Source of the DNA: Jacaranda mimosifolia
Taxonomy: Eukaryota; Streptophyta; Magnoliopsida; Lamiales; Bignoniaceae
Direction: 5' to 3'
Length of the DNA: 64,000 nt
NCBI GenBank assembly: GCA_018894105.1
Contig: CM032122.1
Span: 22,479,674 to 22,543,673, forward strand
Position numbers and translations under genes: made by a program. Within the stretch, counting starts at the first letter, position 1, and each line of letters begins with the position of its first letter. Shown piece after piece: positions 23,366-35,110 of this stretch. The notes beneath the pieces were generated by a model that worked only from the letters and a program-made list of their open reading frames with translations, had not been told where the DNA came from and made no database searches.

Positions 23366-23985
23366 ATGGAGAAAGAAAGAAGAGAACGCAAGCTTTATGG
23401 CAGGAAAAAAAGGGAGAAGAAACTTAAGGTGCTTAATGTTATCTTGGCTGCTGTAATTAGACTACAAGAAAAGGGAGGAAAGAAGAAGAAAAATAAGAAG
23501 AAAGGCAAGCAGTTTGGCGACGGCGGAACTGCATTAAATTATAACAGGTATGCCTTTGCTAATTTGTAGAATTGTTGGTGGAAATCTTGATTTGTTTATT
23601 AACGGCTGATTTAATACATGCATATAGAAGAAATTGGAATAGTTACAATAATATATATCCTATGCCTATTAATTTAGTATATCAAGGAACTAATTTAAAC
23701 AATATTTTATGATTTTGCCTTCACCCATAATGAATTTATTTGATTGTCAAAATTAGAAGGAATTCTTTTGTTGAATGGATTAATGGTGACTGGGACTTTT
23801 TGTGGTGTTTCTTTTTTTTATAAACCTAGGATGGAATTTGGGTACTACTTGAATTATGTGCCGTATAGCATAGGTGCCAATTTAAGATTAAAAAGCTTTC
23901 AATTCAAATGGCTATTGTAATGTGCAGTGGATTTTGGAATTACAAGAATTGTTGTTGCTGCTGGATTTGGATTTTCAGATTTTAG
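23366..23985 (+). CDS. candidate two-exon gene for a small basic, Cys/Trp-tailed protein
   Basis: Exon 1 (23366-23547) starts MEKERRERKLYGRKKREKKL, continues with a hydrophobic VLNVILAAVIRLQ stretch and a second Lys-rich cluster, and ends in AACAG|GTATG, a consensus donor. A 380-bp intron would end at TGTGCAG|T (23927). Exon 2 (23928-23985) then reads GFWNYKNCCCCWIWIFRF and stops. The join keeps the frame. The whole protein would be about 80 residues, strongly basic with a tail of four cysteines and aromatics. I do not recognise the family. Support is the start, splice sites and frame; the low-complexity N-terminus and lack of homology are against it. Exon 1 alone would also be open for 67 residues without splicing. 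Confidence 0.35.
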
Positions 23986-24948
23986 GATTGAAAGTTCTAT
24001 ATTAGTTTGTGGATCAAATTTTGTTAATTTTAGTTCAATTTTTTTTTGAGTTAACTATAATGTGTCTACAACCTTGTGGAAAAATTTTAGATCTTAACTA
24101 TCAATATTGAATTTTATAAAAATCTGAAAATATACTATGCTAGACTAAGTGGCTAGTCCATGTAGGTTTAATTTAGAATTTTTTTTACCCATCTAAACGA
24201 TAATATTTTAAAGTGAAAAATTTTACTAAGAAACTTTGATGAGTTAGTAACATTAGTGAAAATTTTCACAAACTTAGGCTAGGTGATTATTTTTCTAAAA
24301 TTCATTGAATTTAACTGCCTGAGCATATATTGGGTTTGGACTGTTTTTAACTTGAGAGATTTATTACCATGATAATTGAAGTGCTTTGATTTTTATTTTT
24401 TTTTAAATTTTTGTACAATAACTTGAAATTAATTAGAAAAAGAACAAATAAAATATTAGAATTTAGAACCTTATATTATTTATTTTAGTTATTTAAAGTT
24501 ATAAATATGTACTATTGCAAAATTATAGTCTCAAACTTATGAATATTTCTGATGAGGGTAACAAGTATGGTTCCCATTAAGGTTTGTTACATTAAGTTTA
24601 CGAAGAGTTACTCATGTATTTAGGTTGTTCTAGGCATAATCACTCATCATAAAAGTGTTGTATGGGTATTCTAGAATGACTATGAAAGTTTAAGCCATTC
24701 GTTAAAGTGTTCATTAGAAGAAATTGGTTTAATTACTACCATTACTTAACAGGTTATTCCAGCTAGCCTAGGAGATTATTGATCAGATAAATGCAGAGCA
24801 TGTGAGTGCCTAAACCTATAAATACTATATAATATTATGTTTTAAAACCCAAAAGGATATATGCTATAGTATAATTTGTTCGCGACTTGTTTTAAGCTTA
24901 CACTGCATTATAATTACATTCCATTGCACACAAAAATTATCTTATTTT
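23986..24948. other. intergenic DNA before the gypsy element
   Basis: AT-rich; nothing recognisable. It ends at the GTTTC target site of the gypsy element. Confidence 0.55.
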
Positions 24949-24953
24949 GTTTC
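24949..24953 (+). repeat. target-site duplication of element A, left copy (GTTTC)
   Basis: Identical to 37542-37546, directly abutting the LTR ends. It fixes the boundaries of the element. Confidence 0.9.
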
Positions 24954-25719
24954 TGTAAACGTATTAAATTTTTGACCAATTGAGAAGTGACACACGTAAA
25001 ATAATATATTAAATATTAATTTAAAATTTTCTATTTAAATTTTGGGATCTATTAAATTTAATTCCAAAAGATAAATAGTTAATTTTAATTAATAATTTAG
25101 TATTTATTTTATATTCAAATCAAGCATTGACACGTGTCAAAGATGGAGTGTCTGCATCTGTGGACCGATCAAATCAAAGATATACGATATTGATATTATC
25201 TTTTGATGTTTGATATTATCAAATCAAATATATCTTATATCATCTCTTGATATTTGATAATATTTTATCAAAGAGATAACCTTTGAAGGAATTCAAGTCA
25301 ATCAGAAGTCTTCCATCAAATACCTATATAAAGTGATGATTCTAGCTCATTTGCAACAACACAAATTCCAGCAGACAAGAGAAACTTTGAAGGAGTCAAT
25401 CTATTCTCTCAAGCAAATTCAAGGAGATCCACGACATTCAAAGTGTTATTTGAGGAATTCATATATTTTTGGCATTTGATTCGAGATTAAAGTGCGAGCC
25501 CTCAAATTGGCATTATTTTTATTCAAGGAGATCCATGACGTTTAAGGTATTTTTCGCGGAGCTCATCAAATTCAAGATTATATTTAGAAGGGAAGAATAA
25601 GAGGATTAGATTACAGATAGAATCCACAGTTGATTAATTGATTTTAATTTTGATTTTATTTGTACAAATTTTCTTGTTTTGTAATTTTAATTATTGCAAA
25701 CAAGAAATTTGTTGTTACA
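24954..25719 (+). repeat. 5' LTR of element A (766 bp)
   Basis: Begins TGTAAACG and ends TTACA. It contains a TATATAAAG box near 25325 and a single copy of the ~105-bp unit that is expanded in the 3' LTR. Confidence 0.92.
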
Positions 25720-25722
25720 AAT

Positions 25723-25742
25723 TTTGGCACGCCCAGTGGGAC
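25723..25742 (+). other. primer-binding site of element A
   Basis: TTTGGCACGCCCAGTGGGAC begins 3 bp after the LTR. This is a tRNA-complementary form often seen in plant gypsy elements; the exact tRNA was not determined. Confidence 0.75.
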
Positions 25743-25787
25743 TATCTCTACCTCTCATCTCTTTTCTTCATTAAAGATTGAATTATC

Positions 25788-27329
25788 GTGGCCACCAACA
25801 AGACTGTTGCATTGAAGATGACTACCTCAAATTCCATAAATGCTAGAGCAAGAAGTGTTGGCGTCACCACAAGGAGTATGTCCAAAAAGTCGCAGTCATC
25901 TTCGGAGGTAAATCATTCACTTGAAGTTGTGGAAAAGGCATTGTTGCATGCTATTGATACTAATGAAGATGGTGGAGACTCAAAGGAAGAATCAACAGCA
26001 TCCACTCCTCGCTCAACCTCAAGTTCTTCAAGCATAGCGCCAGTGATGGTGACAAGTGCTACAACTTTGGAGGAACAAATTGCTAATTTGACGAAGATTA
26101 TTGAAGGGCTAGCAAAGCATGTCCAAGAGCAAGATTCTCAAATTTCCAAGTTGATGAACAAGGTGGATAATGATGAGACTAGTTGCGTGATGGAGAAACA
26201 AATGAAGCTCAAGATGAAGTCGAAACATCCACAAAGAGGCAGCTAGTTGAAAATGAAAAGCTTAAAACAAAGGAATTGCAAGTTTCCACTGATGGACTAA
26301 TTCCTGTTGTCCAGCTGAGGAAGTTTATCATGGGAACTATCAAAGAAAAATTTGAAGAAGCTCTAAGTCATTTATGACTTATTCCAAGCCATATAGTGAA
26401 AGGATTGACAACTTAAAGATGCCAACTGGTTATTAGCCACCAAAATTCCAGCAATTTGATGGTAAAGGCAATCCAAAGCAGTATGTGGCTCATTTCATTG
26501 AAATTTGTAACAATGCTAGGACATTTGGAGATCACCTAGTTAATTAGTTTGTTCGATCTTTGAAGGGTAATGCTTTTGATTGGTATACTGGCTTAGAAGT
26601 ATGCTCAATTGATAGTTGGGGATAATTGGAGCAAGAATTTCTCAATCGTTTCTATAGTACCCGAATGACAGTTAGTATGATTGAACTCACCAACTCCCAC
26701 TAGTGGAAAGAAGAGCCAGTCATTGATTACATTAATCGCTGGAGAAACTTAAGCTTTACTTGCAAAGATAGATTGTCTGAGGCTTCAGCCATCGAGATGT
26801 GCATTCAAGGGATGCATTGGGGACTTCGATATATTCTATAGGGAATTCAACCTAAAACATTTGAAGAGTTGGCTACTCGAGCCCATGATATGGAGTTAAG
26901 CATGTTTGCTAGCGGAGTAGAAGGGCCACCAATTCAAGAGCCTCGTAAGTCTAAAGAAAAACAAGAATTCAAGAAAGGGGGCAAACCTCTTGCTAAGGCG
27001 CAGAGTAAAGAAGCTATGGCGGTGAATGAAACACCCATCAAGTTTCGTACAAAAGTAGAAAGCATAAAGGATGAAAAAAAGAATGTCTCGCAAGAAAGAG
27101 GGCAAAGAAAATTAACTTTAAGGAGATATAGGCTAAGACATACCTATTCTTCGATTCTGATATCTCTGGAATATTTGATGACTTGCTAAATGCAAATCTC
27201 ATTGAATTACCTGAAATAAAGCGACCTGAAGAAGCTGGAAAAATTGATGACCCAAAGTATTGCAAGTACCATCGGTTGGTGGGTCACCCAATCCATGATT
27301 GCTTCGTATTCAAAGATAAAGTGATGTAA
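25788..27329 (+). pseudogene. gag: gag of element A, broken
   Basis: The N-terminal part is Ser/Thr-rich with a coiled-coil-like LEEQIANLTKIIEGLAKHV (about 26070-26125). The capsid region includes FQQFDGKGNPKQYVAHFIE (about 26447-26505), WYTGLE, FLNRFYSTR and later EELATRAHDME. It ends with a zinc-knuckle-like block CKYHRLVGHPIHDC (about 27260-27300). The likely start codon now reads GTG (25788); the first in-frame ATG is about 30 bp on. At least five TAG/TAA stops interrupt 26400-26850, and the frame shifts at least three times (near 26180-26240, before 26869, and near 27120-27190). Gag would package the element RNA in cytoplasmic particles. Confidence 0.88.
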
Positions 27330-28214
27330 TTGGCCCAACAAGGGAAAATCTCACTTGATGAGGATAATGCTGCCTCAAATCATGCTATTGTCGAGATTGA
27401 AAAGGATGTACTTGGTGATCACGATAGTGACATTGCATGCTACATGATAAGTGAAGAAAATATTTCCTCTAGTGAAGCATGTTTATCTGATGAAGAAAAT
27501 CATGATGTAACTGAGGAGTACATGTCGGCAATGACTTTCACTAGTGAAGATTTGTTGCTTGGCTCCAAGCCCTACAATAGCCCACTCTTTGTAACTGGTT
27601 ATGCTCGTGAGCAGAAAATAAATAGAATTTTGATTGATGGAGGCTCTGCAGTCAATATTTTGCCTTTACGTGTGATGAAGGATTTAGGAATCTCCATAGA
27701 TGAATTAACAAACAGTCGCCTAATGATCCAAGGGTTCAATCAAGGGGGGCAAAGGGCTCTTGGAATAATAAGGGTAAAGTTATTAATGGACAATATGTTG
27801 TCAACGAAATTATTTTATGTCATAGATGCCAAGGCATCATACAATATACTTTTAGGCCGACCTTGGTTACATGAAAATGGTGTAGTTCCTTTTACTTGGC
27901 ACCAATGTTTCAAGTATTGTCGAGAAGGTGTGGTAAAGAAAGTGCTTGGAGATAGCAAACCTTTCACTGAAGCTGAATCACACTTAGCAAATACCAAATA
28001 CTACACCGAAAGTATGAAAACCGCTAAGGTTAAAGAACAAGAGGAATCCAAGCAACAAGATAATCTTGATGGAGGAAACAATGTTAAAGACTTGACTCCA
28101 ATATGCAGCGGTAAAGATCACATAAAGAGAGAGTCACCTTTGGTAGGATCTGAGTTATTGAAAGAATTGACATTTCCCCCAACCAAGCTTGATGTGAAGA
28201 AGCCATCCCCTTAG
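27330..28214 (+). pseudogene. aspartic protease region of element A
   Basis: Follows gag in frame after a TAA at 27327-27329. Protease signatures: ILIDGGSAVNILPL (about 27628-27670; the catalytic triad has the D-G-G form common in this lineage) and ASYNILLGRPWLHENGVV (about 27835-27885). The acidic N-terminal part links gag to protease; a charged C-terminal part precedes the next domain. It ends at a TAG that replaces a likely Gln codon. The enzyme would cleave the Gag-Pol polyprotein. Confidence 0.88.
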
Positions 28215-29216
28215 CCACTGAAAGGGTTTGTTCGCGCAATCAAGGAATTGAAAAGGAACATTTAGAATCTCTGCATCTTCAAAATGAGAATTGCTTTGAT
28301 CTAAAAGCTTATAAACATATTGTCAAAGTCAGATATAATCTACAAGAACGTTCTATTTTGGGAGAACTCCCTCCTGAGGCTTCTGGAAAGCAAATGTATG
28401 GACTTAATACTACCCAAAAGACGTTGGAGAAAAAAGGTCATGGTGTTCAAAGTTCTCGAACAAGACTTGGATTTTTCCCTCAGAATCCTATTCGTATTGC
28501 GATTAGGAGAGCCAGTAGTAATCATATAGTTGGAGAGGAATTTTCCTCAACAAATGATACTTTTGATGAAAATGGGAAGAAAGTCCTGTGAATCTCAGTT
28601 TTTGATAGACTTGAAAAGTGGCGGCATAAAAGAACCTATAATCGGAGATTGAATTCATCCAAAATGCCAAAGTATTTGAAGTGGGTTAGCGAGCCAAAAG
28701 AGCTAAGGAGTTCAATTCCTTCACGCATGAAGCGGTGCTCTATTTTGAATATATCATATAGTAGAACCTTGAAGGTTAAACTGCAAACCATTATTTTCAC
28801 ACGAACTCAAATGGACAAAAAAGACGATAGAGAAAGTGTGGCCTCTTCATATCTTATTGTTGATAATGCTAGTCGGCCAACTCATCAAAATGCTATAGAT
28901 CATTTTTTTAAGCGAATCTCCAGGCTTGTCCGTACCAGTTACATAAGTGAGAAAGATGGCATCATGAAGACGGTCCATGTAAGAAGAAAAGGGTGGACAA
29001 ACAAGGGCGTGTGTGGAATTCAAGAAGATTGAGCCTGTGGAAAAGGATATTGCACCAGTATGCCATATTACTTTGAGTGAATAATTGTTGATTGAAGAAG
29101 AAGATGCTGAAACTGCTCCCCCTGAATTTGAATAAGGTGTTAAAACCACTGTAGATGAATTAAAAGAGATTAATTTAGGTGATGCTAATGATCTTCGGCC
29201 TATCTACATTAGTGCT
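28215..29216 (+). pseudogene. protease-RT linker of element A
   Basis: An open but frame-shifted charged region (for example LGELPPEASGKQMYGL near 28358-28405 and RISRLVRTSYISEK near 28912-28950) with TGA at about 28589 and further TAA stops near 29082 and 29133. It resembles the long spacer found between protease and reverse transcriptase in Tat elements. No catalytic motif is seen. Confidence 0.7.
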
Positions 29217-30120
29217 TTGTTGACTGCTGAGGAAGAAGAAGTATATGTTGAGTTATTACGTGAATTTAAAGATGTGTTTGCATGGTCATACAAAGAGATG
29301 CCTGAATTAGATCCAAAGGTGGTGGTCCATCATTTATCAGTAAAGAAAGGAACTCGTCCAGTCAAACAAACTCAGTGTCGATTTCACCTTGAGTTAGTTC
29401 CTTTGATTAAAGCTAAAGTAAATAAGCTTATCAAGGTTGGGTTCATTCAAGAAGTTAAGTATCCAACATGGATCTCCAGCATTGTCCCAGTAAGAAAGAA
29501 AAATGGCCAAACGTTGACTTTAGAGACTTGAATAGTGCTTGTCCTAAGGATGATTTTCCATTGCCCATTGCCGAACTTATGATTGATGCCACCACATGGC
29601 ATGAGGTACTATCATTTATGGATGGATCATCTGGGTATAATCAAATACGTATGTCACCAAGAGATGAGGAGTTGACAGCATTTCGTACTCCTAAGGGTAT
29701 ATACTGCTATAAAGTGATGTCGTTTGGGTTGAAGAATGTTGGTGCCACCTATCAAAGAGCTATGCAGAAGATCTTTGATGATATGCTCCACAAGAACATT
29801 GAATATTATGTTGATGACGTGGTTGTCAAGTCCAAAAGGCGAGAAGATCATCTCCAAGATTTGAGACAAGTTTTTGAGTGTCTGAGAAAATATCAACTCA
29901 AAATGAGCCCATTAAAGTGTGCATTTAGTGTTACATCGGGGAAGTTTTTGGGATTCATTGTTCATCATCGAGGTATAGAAATCAAGCAAGTAAAAGATTG
30001 ATGCAATTTTGAAAATGCAAGAACCTCGAGACATCCAGGAGCTCAAAAGTTTGCCAGGAAAATTAGTTTGTCTTTGGAGATTCATATCAAATATAGCTGG
30101 TAGATGTTAACCATTCAGCC
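29217..30120 (+). pseudogene. reverse transcriptase of element A
   Basis: Opens with LREFKDVFAWSYKEMPELDP, then FIQEVKYPTWISSIVPVRKK. A frameshift near 29500 is followed by VDFRDLNSACPKDDFPLP, SFMDGSSGYNQIRM, FGLKNVGATYQRAMQ, the catalytic YVDD at about 29809-29820, and KFLGFIVHHRGIE. A second frameshift near 29995 leads to a thumb-like region (LKSLPGKL, RFISNIAG) with a TAA near 30108. All catalytic aspartates of the palm remain visible, so decay is by frameshift and stop, not by loss of the core. Confidence 0.92.
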
Positions 30121-30122
30121 GT

Positions 30123-30623
30123 TTGATAAAGAAAGGCGTTCCATTTGAATGGGATGAAGCTTGTAGCAATGCTTTTAAGAGTATAAAAGCTTATCTGATG
30201 CGGCCTTCTGTGTTGGTCGGGCCAATACCTAGACGTCCACTAATTCTTTATATTGCTGCTCAAGAATGTTCTGTTGGAGCTTTATTGGCACAGGAGAATG
30301 ATGAAGGAAAGGAAAATGCTTTGTGCTACTTGAGCAGGACGATGATGCCAAATGAGTTGAAATACTCGCCAATGGAGAAAATATGTTTGGCTCTAATTTT
30401 TGTAATTCAAAAGTTGAAACATTATTTTCAAGCTCATACTGTTCGTCTCGTCTCAAAGGCAAATCCATTAAAATATGTCATGTCAAAAACCGTCCTATTT
30501 GACAGACTCACAAGGTGGTACCTTCAATTGCAACAGTTTGAGATTGTCTATATTCCGCAGAAGGCAGTAAAAGGACAAGTTTTAGCTGACTTCTTGGCTG
30601 ATCACCCTATCCCTACTGACTAG
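30123..30623 (+). pseudogene. first RNase H domain of element A
   Basis: Starts with the connection FEWDEACSNAFKSIKAYL, followed by LILYIAAQECSVGALLAQEN, LCYLSRTM, YSPMEKICLALIF and a C-terminal LTRWYLQLQQFEIVYIPQK. This is the usual gypsy RT-linked RNase H fold, with the normal first Asp position in the YIA(A) motif not clearly conserved, as is common where a second RNase H follows. It ends at a TAG replacing a probable Trp codon. Confidence 0.85.
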
Positions 30624-30656
30624 GAATTATATGATGATTTACCTGATGAAGATGTC

Positions 30657-31075
30657 TTGATAGTTGAAATTACACCTCCTTGGAAGATGCACTTTGATGA
30701 TTCATCCCATAGAGAAGGAGCTGGTGCTGGAGTTGTATTCATCACATCTGATGATGAAGTATTACCATATTCGTTCACTTTAACTGAAAATTATTCCAAC
30801 AACGTTGCTGAATATCAAGCTCTTATTCTTGCGTTGGAGATGGCAGTTGACGTAAAACAATTGCATCTTAAAGTTTATGAAGATTCTAAGTTGGTGGTCA
30901 ACCAGTTGCTTGGATCATATGAAGTCAAGAAGCCTGAGTTGCTCCCATACTTTAATTACGCAAAAGGACTCATTGGATGGCTTGGGGATATAGAAATTGA
31001 ACATGTGCCAAGGAAAGAAAATAAGCAAACTGATGCATTAGCTAAATTGGCCTCTTCACTTGCCATACCTAAAAA
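30657..31075 (+). pseudogene. second (archaeal-type) RNase H of element A
   Basis: WKMHFDDSSHREGAGAGVVF (about 30678-30737) carries the first metal-binding Asp and the G-A-G turn. NNVAEYQALILALEMAV carries the Glu, VYEDSKLVVNQL the second Asp, and KENKQTDALAKLAS the final Asp. This additional domain between RT/RNase H and integrase is a hallmark of the plant Tat lineage and is independent of the RT-linked copy. Confidence 0.9.
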
Positions 31076-32434
31076 TGAAGTGTGTATTCCAATATGTAGA
31101 AATTGGGTTATGTTGCCAATTTTTGAGGATGAGGATTATAAAAAGGATGAAAACTATGTTGTTCAAGTGTTTGAGATAGAGAAGAAAGATTGGCGCCAAC
31201 TAATCGTGGATTATTTGAAGTACAAAAAGTTACCTGATGATCCATGCCAAAGGGTTGATATCCGACGTCGCGTGGCTCGCTTCATCTATTATAAAGGTGT
31301 ACTTTATAGACGGTCATTTGATGGAGTCTTCTTGCGATGTTTAGGTGATAATGAAGCTATCCAAGCCATGAAAGAAGCTCATTCTGGAGTTTGTGGTGCC
31401 CACTAGTTGGGTCCAAAATTAAATTTTAGAATAAAAAGAATGGGCTACTACTGGCTAGCAATGGTAAAAGATTGCATGAATTATGCTCAAAGATGTCAAG
31501 CTTGCGAATTTCACACAAATTTCATTCACCAACCACCTGAGCCATTACATCCAACTGTCGCTTCATGGCCATTTGATGCCTAGGGATTAGATGTGGTTGG
31601 GCCCATGACAAAGTTTTCTGCTGTGCACTTGTATATATTGGCTGCAACAGACTATTTCTCTAAGTGGGCTGAAGCAATACCACTCAAAGAAGTAAAGAAG
31701 GAAAATGCTACTGACTTTATTCGCATCAACATTATATATCACTACAGGGTTCGTCGATACATCATCACTGATAATGGAAAGCCCTTTAATAATAGTCTGA
31801 TAGATAAACTTTGTTAGAAATTCAATTTTAAGCAGAGGAAATCTTCCATGTACTATGCCGCAGCTAATGGTCTTGTTGAGGCATTCAATAAAACTTTGTG
31901 TAATTTGCTGAAGAAAGTAGTCTCAAAGTCAAAGAGGGATTGGCATGAAAGGATCGGAGAAGCTTTATGGGCATATCGAACTATTCATAGAACACCTACA
32001 CAAGTAACTCCGTATTCATTGGTTTATGGTGTTGAAGCTGTTTTACCTCTTGAGCAGCAAATTCCATCATTAAGGATAGCCATACAAGAAGGATTGACTA
32101 AGGAAGAAAATGCACACTTACGTCTTGAAGAATTGGAGTCCCTTGACGAGAAAACGTTGGAAGCACAACAAAGACTTGAATGTTATCAAGCTAGGCTCTC
32201 CAGGGCATTTAATAAGAAGGTACGATCATGATCTTTTCAAGTTGGAGATTTGGTGCTCGCTGTGAGAAGGCCCATCATCATGACTCATAGAACTGGGAAC
32301 AAGTTCACATCAAAATGGGATGGTCCATATGTTGTCAAAGAAATCTATACAAATGGAGCATATAAGATGGTTGCTGAAGATGGATTAAGAATTAGCCTAT
32401 AAATGGGAAGTTCTTGAAGCAATACTATGCATAA
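31076..32434 (+). pseudogene. integrase of element A
   Basis: An H/C zinc-binding N-terminus (HSGVCGAH ... CMNYAQRCQACEFH, about 31379-31512) precedes the DDE core: GLDVVGP near 31590, ITDNGKPFNN near 31765, and NGLVEAFNKTL near 31865 with the catalytic Glu. A C-terminal region SFQVGDLVL, TSKWDGPYVV (about 32237-32340) and the end KFLKQYYA with stop at 32432-32434 follow. TAG stops interrupt near 31405, 31581 and 31816, and TGA near 32229. A small frameshift precedes the final exon-like part. Confidence 0.9.
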
Positions 32435-32822
32435 AGTTGGGAGATTGCTCTTTGATGCACAAGCCTAAACTGCATGTTGCTCCTTGACGCACGAGTTTAA
32501 ACTGTATGTTACTCTTGACCCGCATGAGTATAAACTGTGAACGATACCCACCAAAGGTAGTGCATGTGGTTAAACTGCTAACTTACCCCACTAAAGGTAT
32601 TTTATGTGGTTAAAATATTAAATACCCCACCTAGTCCAAGGTGGTTAAGCAATGGACACTCCTGACCCGCATGAATATAAACTGTGAACGGTAGCCCACC
32701 TAAAATGATGCTTCCTTTGAACTACATTGTGATTTGACCCCTTTATTGGGTACGTAGGCAGCTTAGATATTCTCTAAGTTCAGTCATGAGTTTATTTTAA
32801 ATTATATTTTTTTCCTTTATTT
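32435..32822 (+). other. post-integrase spacer of element A
   Basis: Contains two diverged copies of a tgacccgcatgartataaactgtgaac phrase (about 32518 and 32662), and ends with the motif gacccctttattgggtacgtaggcagc (about 32739-32763), a sequence often conserved after integrase in Tat elements. No frame is open. Confidence 0.6.
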
Positions 32823-33409
32823 TAAAAAAAATAGTTTATTTGTTTTTATTAAAGTTTGAGTTTTTTTTAGTAGTTTAATTGTTTTTATTAAGTTTGAGTT
32901 TTTAGTTTGTTAAGTTTAAGAAATAAAAAAAAGAAGAAGAATAAGAAGAATAAGTTTTCGTTGTTTGAGTTAATTTGTTTGTTGAGTAAAAAAAAAAAAA
33001 TCAAAAAAATAGTTTAGTTGTTTTTATCAAAGTTTGAGTTTTTTTTAGTAGTTTGATTGGTGTTATTAAGTTTGAGTTTTTAGTTTGTTAAGTTTAAGAA
33101 AGAAGAAGAAGAAGAAAAAGAAGTTTTAGTTGTTTGAGTTAATTAGTTTGTTGAGTCAAAAGAAAAAAAAATAGTTTAGTTGTTTTTATTAGAGTTTGAG
33201 CTTTTTTTAGTAGTTTAATTATTTTTATTGAGTTTGAGTTTTTAGTTTGTTAAGTTTAAAAGAAGAAGAAGAGAAGTTTTAGTTGTTTGAGTTAATTAGT
33301 TTGTTGAGTCCAAAAAAATAAAAAATAGTTTAGTTGTTTTTATAAAAGTTTGAGTTTTTTTAGTAGTTTAATTGTTTTTATTAAGTTTGAGTTTTTAGTT
33401 TGTTAAGTT

Positions 33410-33412
<3 letters not shown>
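32823..33412 (+). repeat. tandem repeat, ~160-180 bp unit, four copies
   Basis: Units start aaaaaatagtttagttgttt at about 32823, 33003, 33163 and 33323, each ending with a gaagaagaa-type purine block and ttgtttgagttaattagttt. The repeat is non-coding and lies between integrase and the antisense ORF region. Confidence 0.85.

Positions 33413-33444
<32 letters not shown>
33411..33444. repeat. (AG)n microsatellite
   Basis: About 17 uninterrupted AG units at the end of the last tandem unit. Confidence 0.97.
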
Positions 33445-33445
<1 letters not shown>

Positions 33446-33612
33446 AAAAAGTCCTAAACAATTTTCAAATAAAAGGACTCAAGTTCTTCAATTTTTCTTT
33501 TTCCTTGACAGCCTCCAAGTGTTCCATTGAAGTTTGCAAATTCTCAACCACTTGATTACTCAATGGAGGAGTACTCTTGATAGCAGCAATTTCTTCTTCA
33601 ATCTCATGAATT

Positions 33613-34017
33613 TCAACTTGAGCACTTTGAAGAAGCTGCTGTTAGCATTTCAATGATGAAGTCAAATTCTATTTGTGTTCCTTCAATTTGAGCATTATGG
33701 AGACCATTTTTTGCTTCATCTAGTTGTTGTGCAATAAGCTCATTGGATGCTTTCCCAAAAGATGTTGACTTTGCTTTATCATAAGCGATGGCCTTGTCAA
33801 ATAATATTTGTAATAATTCTTCCACATTGGATATGTCAAATTTGTTGAAGCCCCTCATTGATTCAAGTACAAATTGAACACTATCTTTGATAGATGAAAA
33901 GGAGTTAAGTGGAGTATTTGTATTCTCTTGCGAAGGCCATCCCACAACATTTGAATATATTTTCTTTTTGATAATTAAATACAAATTCCACACCTTTATA
34001 TATTGAAATTGGAGCAC
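33613..34017 (-). pseudogene. antisense ORF of element A, downstream part
   Basis: An open minus-strand frame of 134 codons with a helical, Gln/Glu/Ala-rich composition (ELIAQQLDEAKNGLHNAQIE; FVLESMRGFNKFDISNVEEL). It lies between integrase and the 3' LTR in opposite orientation to gag-pol. Antisense ORFs in exactly this position are known in Tat-lineage elements such as Retand; their function is unknown. The start is uncertain because the upstream part lies in the tandem repeats. Confidence 0.55.
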
Positions 34018-34046
34018 AAGGAGAGTTGGTTTATTTGATGGTTGAT

Positions 34047-35110
34047 AATGAATTAGTTCATTTGGAGGATACTGGTGAATTGCCCCCTAAAGCTTACACG
34101 TTGGAAATCTTGGTTGAAGAAATCTCTTGGGATCATTGTTCCATATAAAGCAAGTTTGTTAGCCTTGGCCACTCCCAATATCCTTTGATATAGTGGAATT
34201 CGCCACTAAATTGAAAAGTATCTTCCTCCTTCGCCTTGCCTTCAATGATATTATGACCTAATGTAGGTAGAAGAATTAATTTGATTGATTATTGACGATG
34301 AATTAATTCATTTGGAGAACAATAGTAAGTTGCCCTTAAAGTCCACACCTTGTAAGTTTTGGGAACACTCATCTGTATAAAGCAAATTCGTCACTCTTGG
34401 CCACTCAATGTATCTTTTGATGTATTAATTCGCCATCAAATTAGGAATATTTCTCCACTTGGCTTTGCCTTCAATGATGTTGTGATCCAATATTGATAGA
34501 AAAGTTAGTTCGTTGATGACGAATTAATTCTTTTGGAGGACAATAATGAGTTACCCTTAAAGCCCACACCTTGTAAGTCTTGATCTCTTAGGTCTATTAA
34601 TGCTGCAACCCAATGTTGAAGAAGAATTAGTTTGATTGTTCATTGATGATGAATTAATTCTTTTGGAGGACAATAATGAGTTGCCCTTAAAGCCCACACC
34701 TTGTAAGTCTTGATCTCTTGGGTCTATTAATGCTGCAACCCAATGTTGAAGAAGAATTAGTTTGATTGTTCATTGATGATGAATTAATTCTTTTGGAGGA
34801 CAATAATGAGTTGCCTTTAAAGCCCACACCTTGTAAGTCTTGATCTCTTAGGTCTATTAATGCTGCAACCCAATGTTGAAGAAGATTTAGTTTGATTGTT
34901 CTTTGATGACAAATTAATTCGTTTGTAGGACAATAATGAGTTGCCCTTAAAGCCCACATCTTGGAAGTCTTGATCTCTTAGGTCTATTAATGTTGCAACC
35001 CAATGTTGAAGAAAAATTAGTTTGATTGATTGTTGATGACGAATTAGTTCGTTTGGAGGATAATAATGAATTGCCCTTAAAGCCCACACGTTGGAAGTTT
35101 TGATCTCCCG
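34047..35110. repeat. tandem array of ~130-bp and ~235-bp units in the antisense ORF region
   Basis: Two long units (about 34047-34290 and 34290-34515) contain an extra ~100-bp middle that the following short 130-bp units (starts near 34521, 34651, 34781, 34911 and 35041) lack. Each unit carries gaattaattcttttggaggacaataatgag (minus-strand: coding-like). Because 130 is not a multiple of three, each unit is read in a different frame from its neighbour. Confidence 0.85.
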
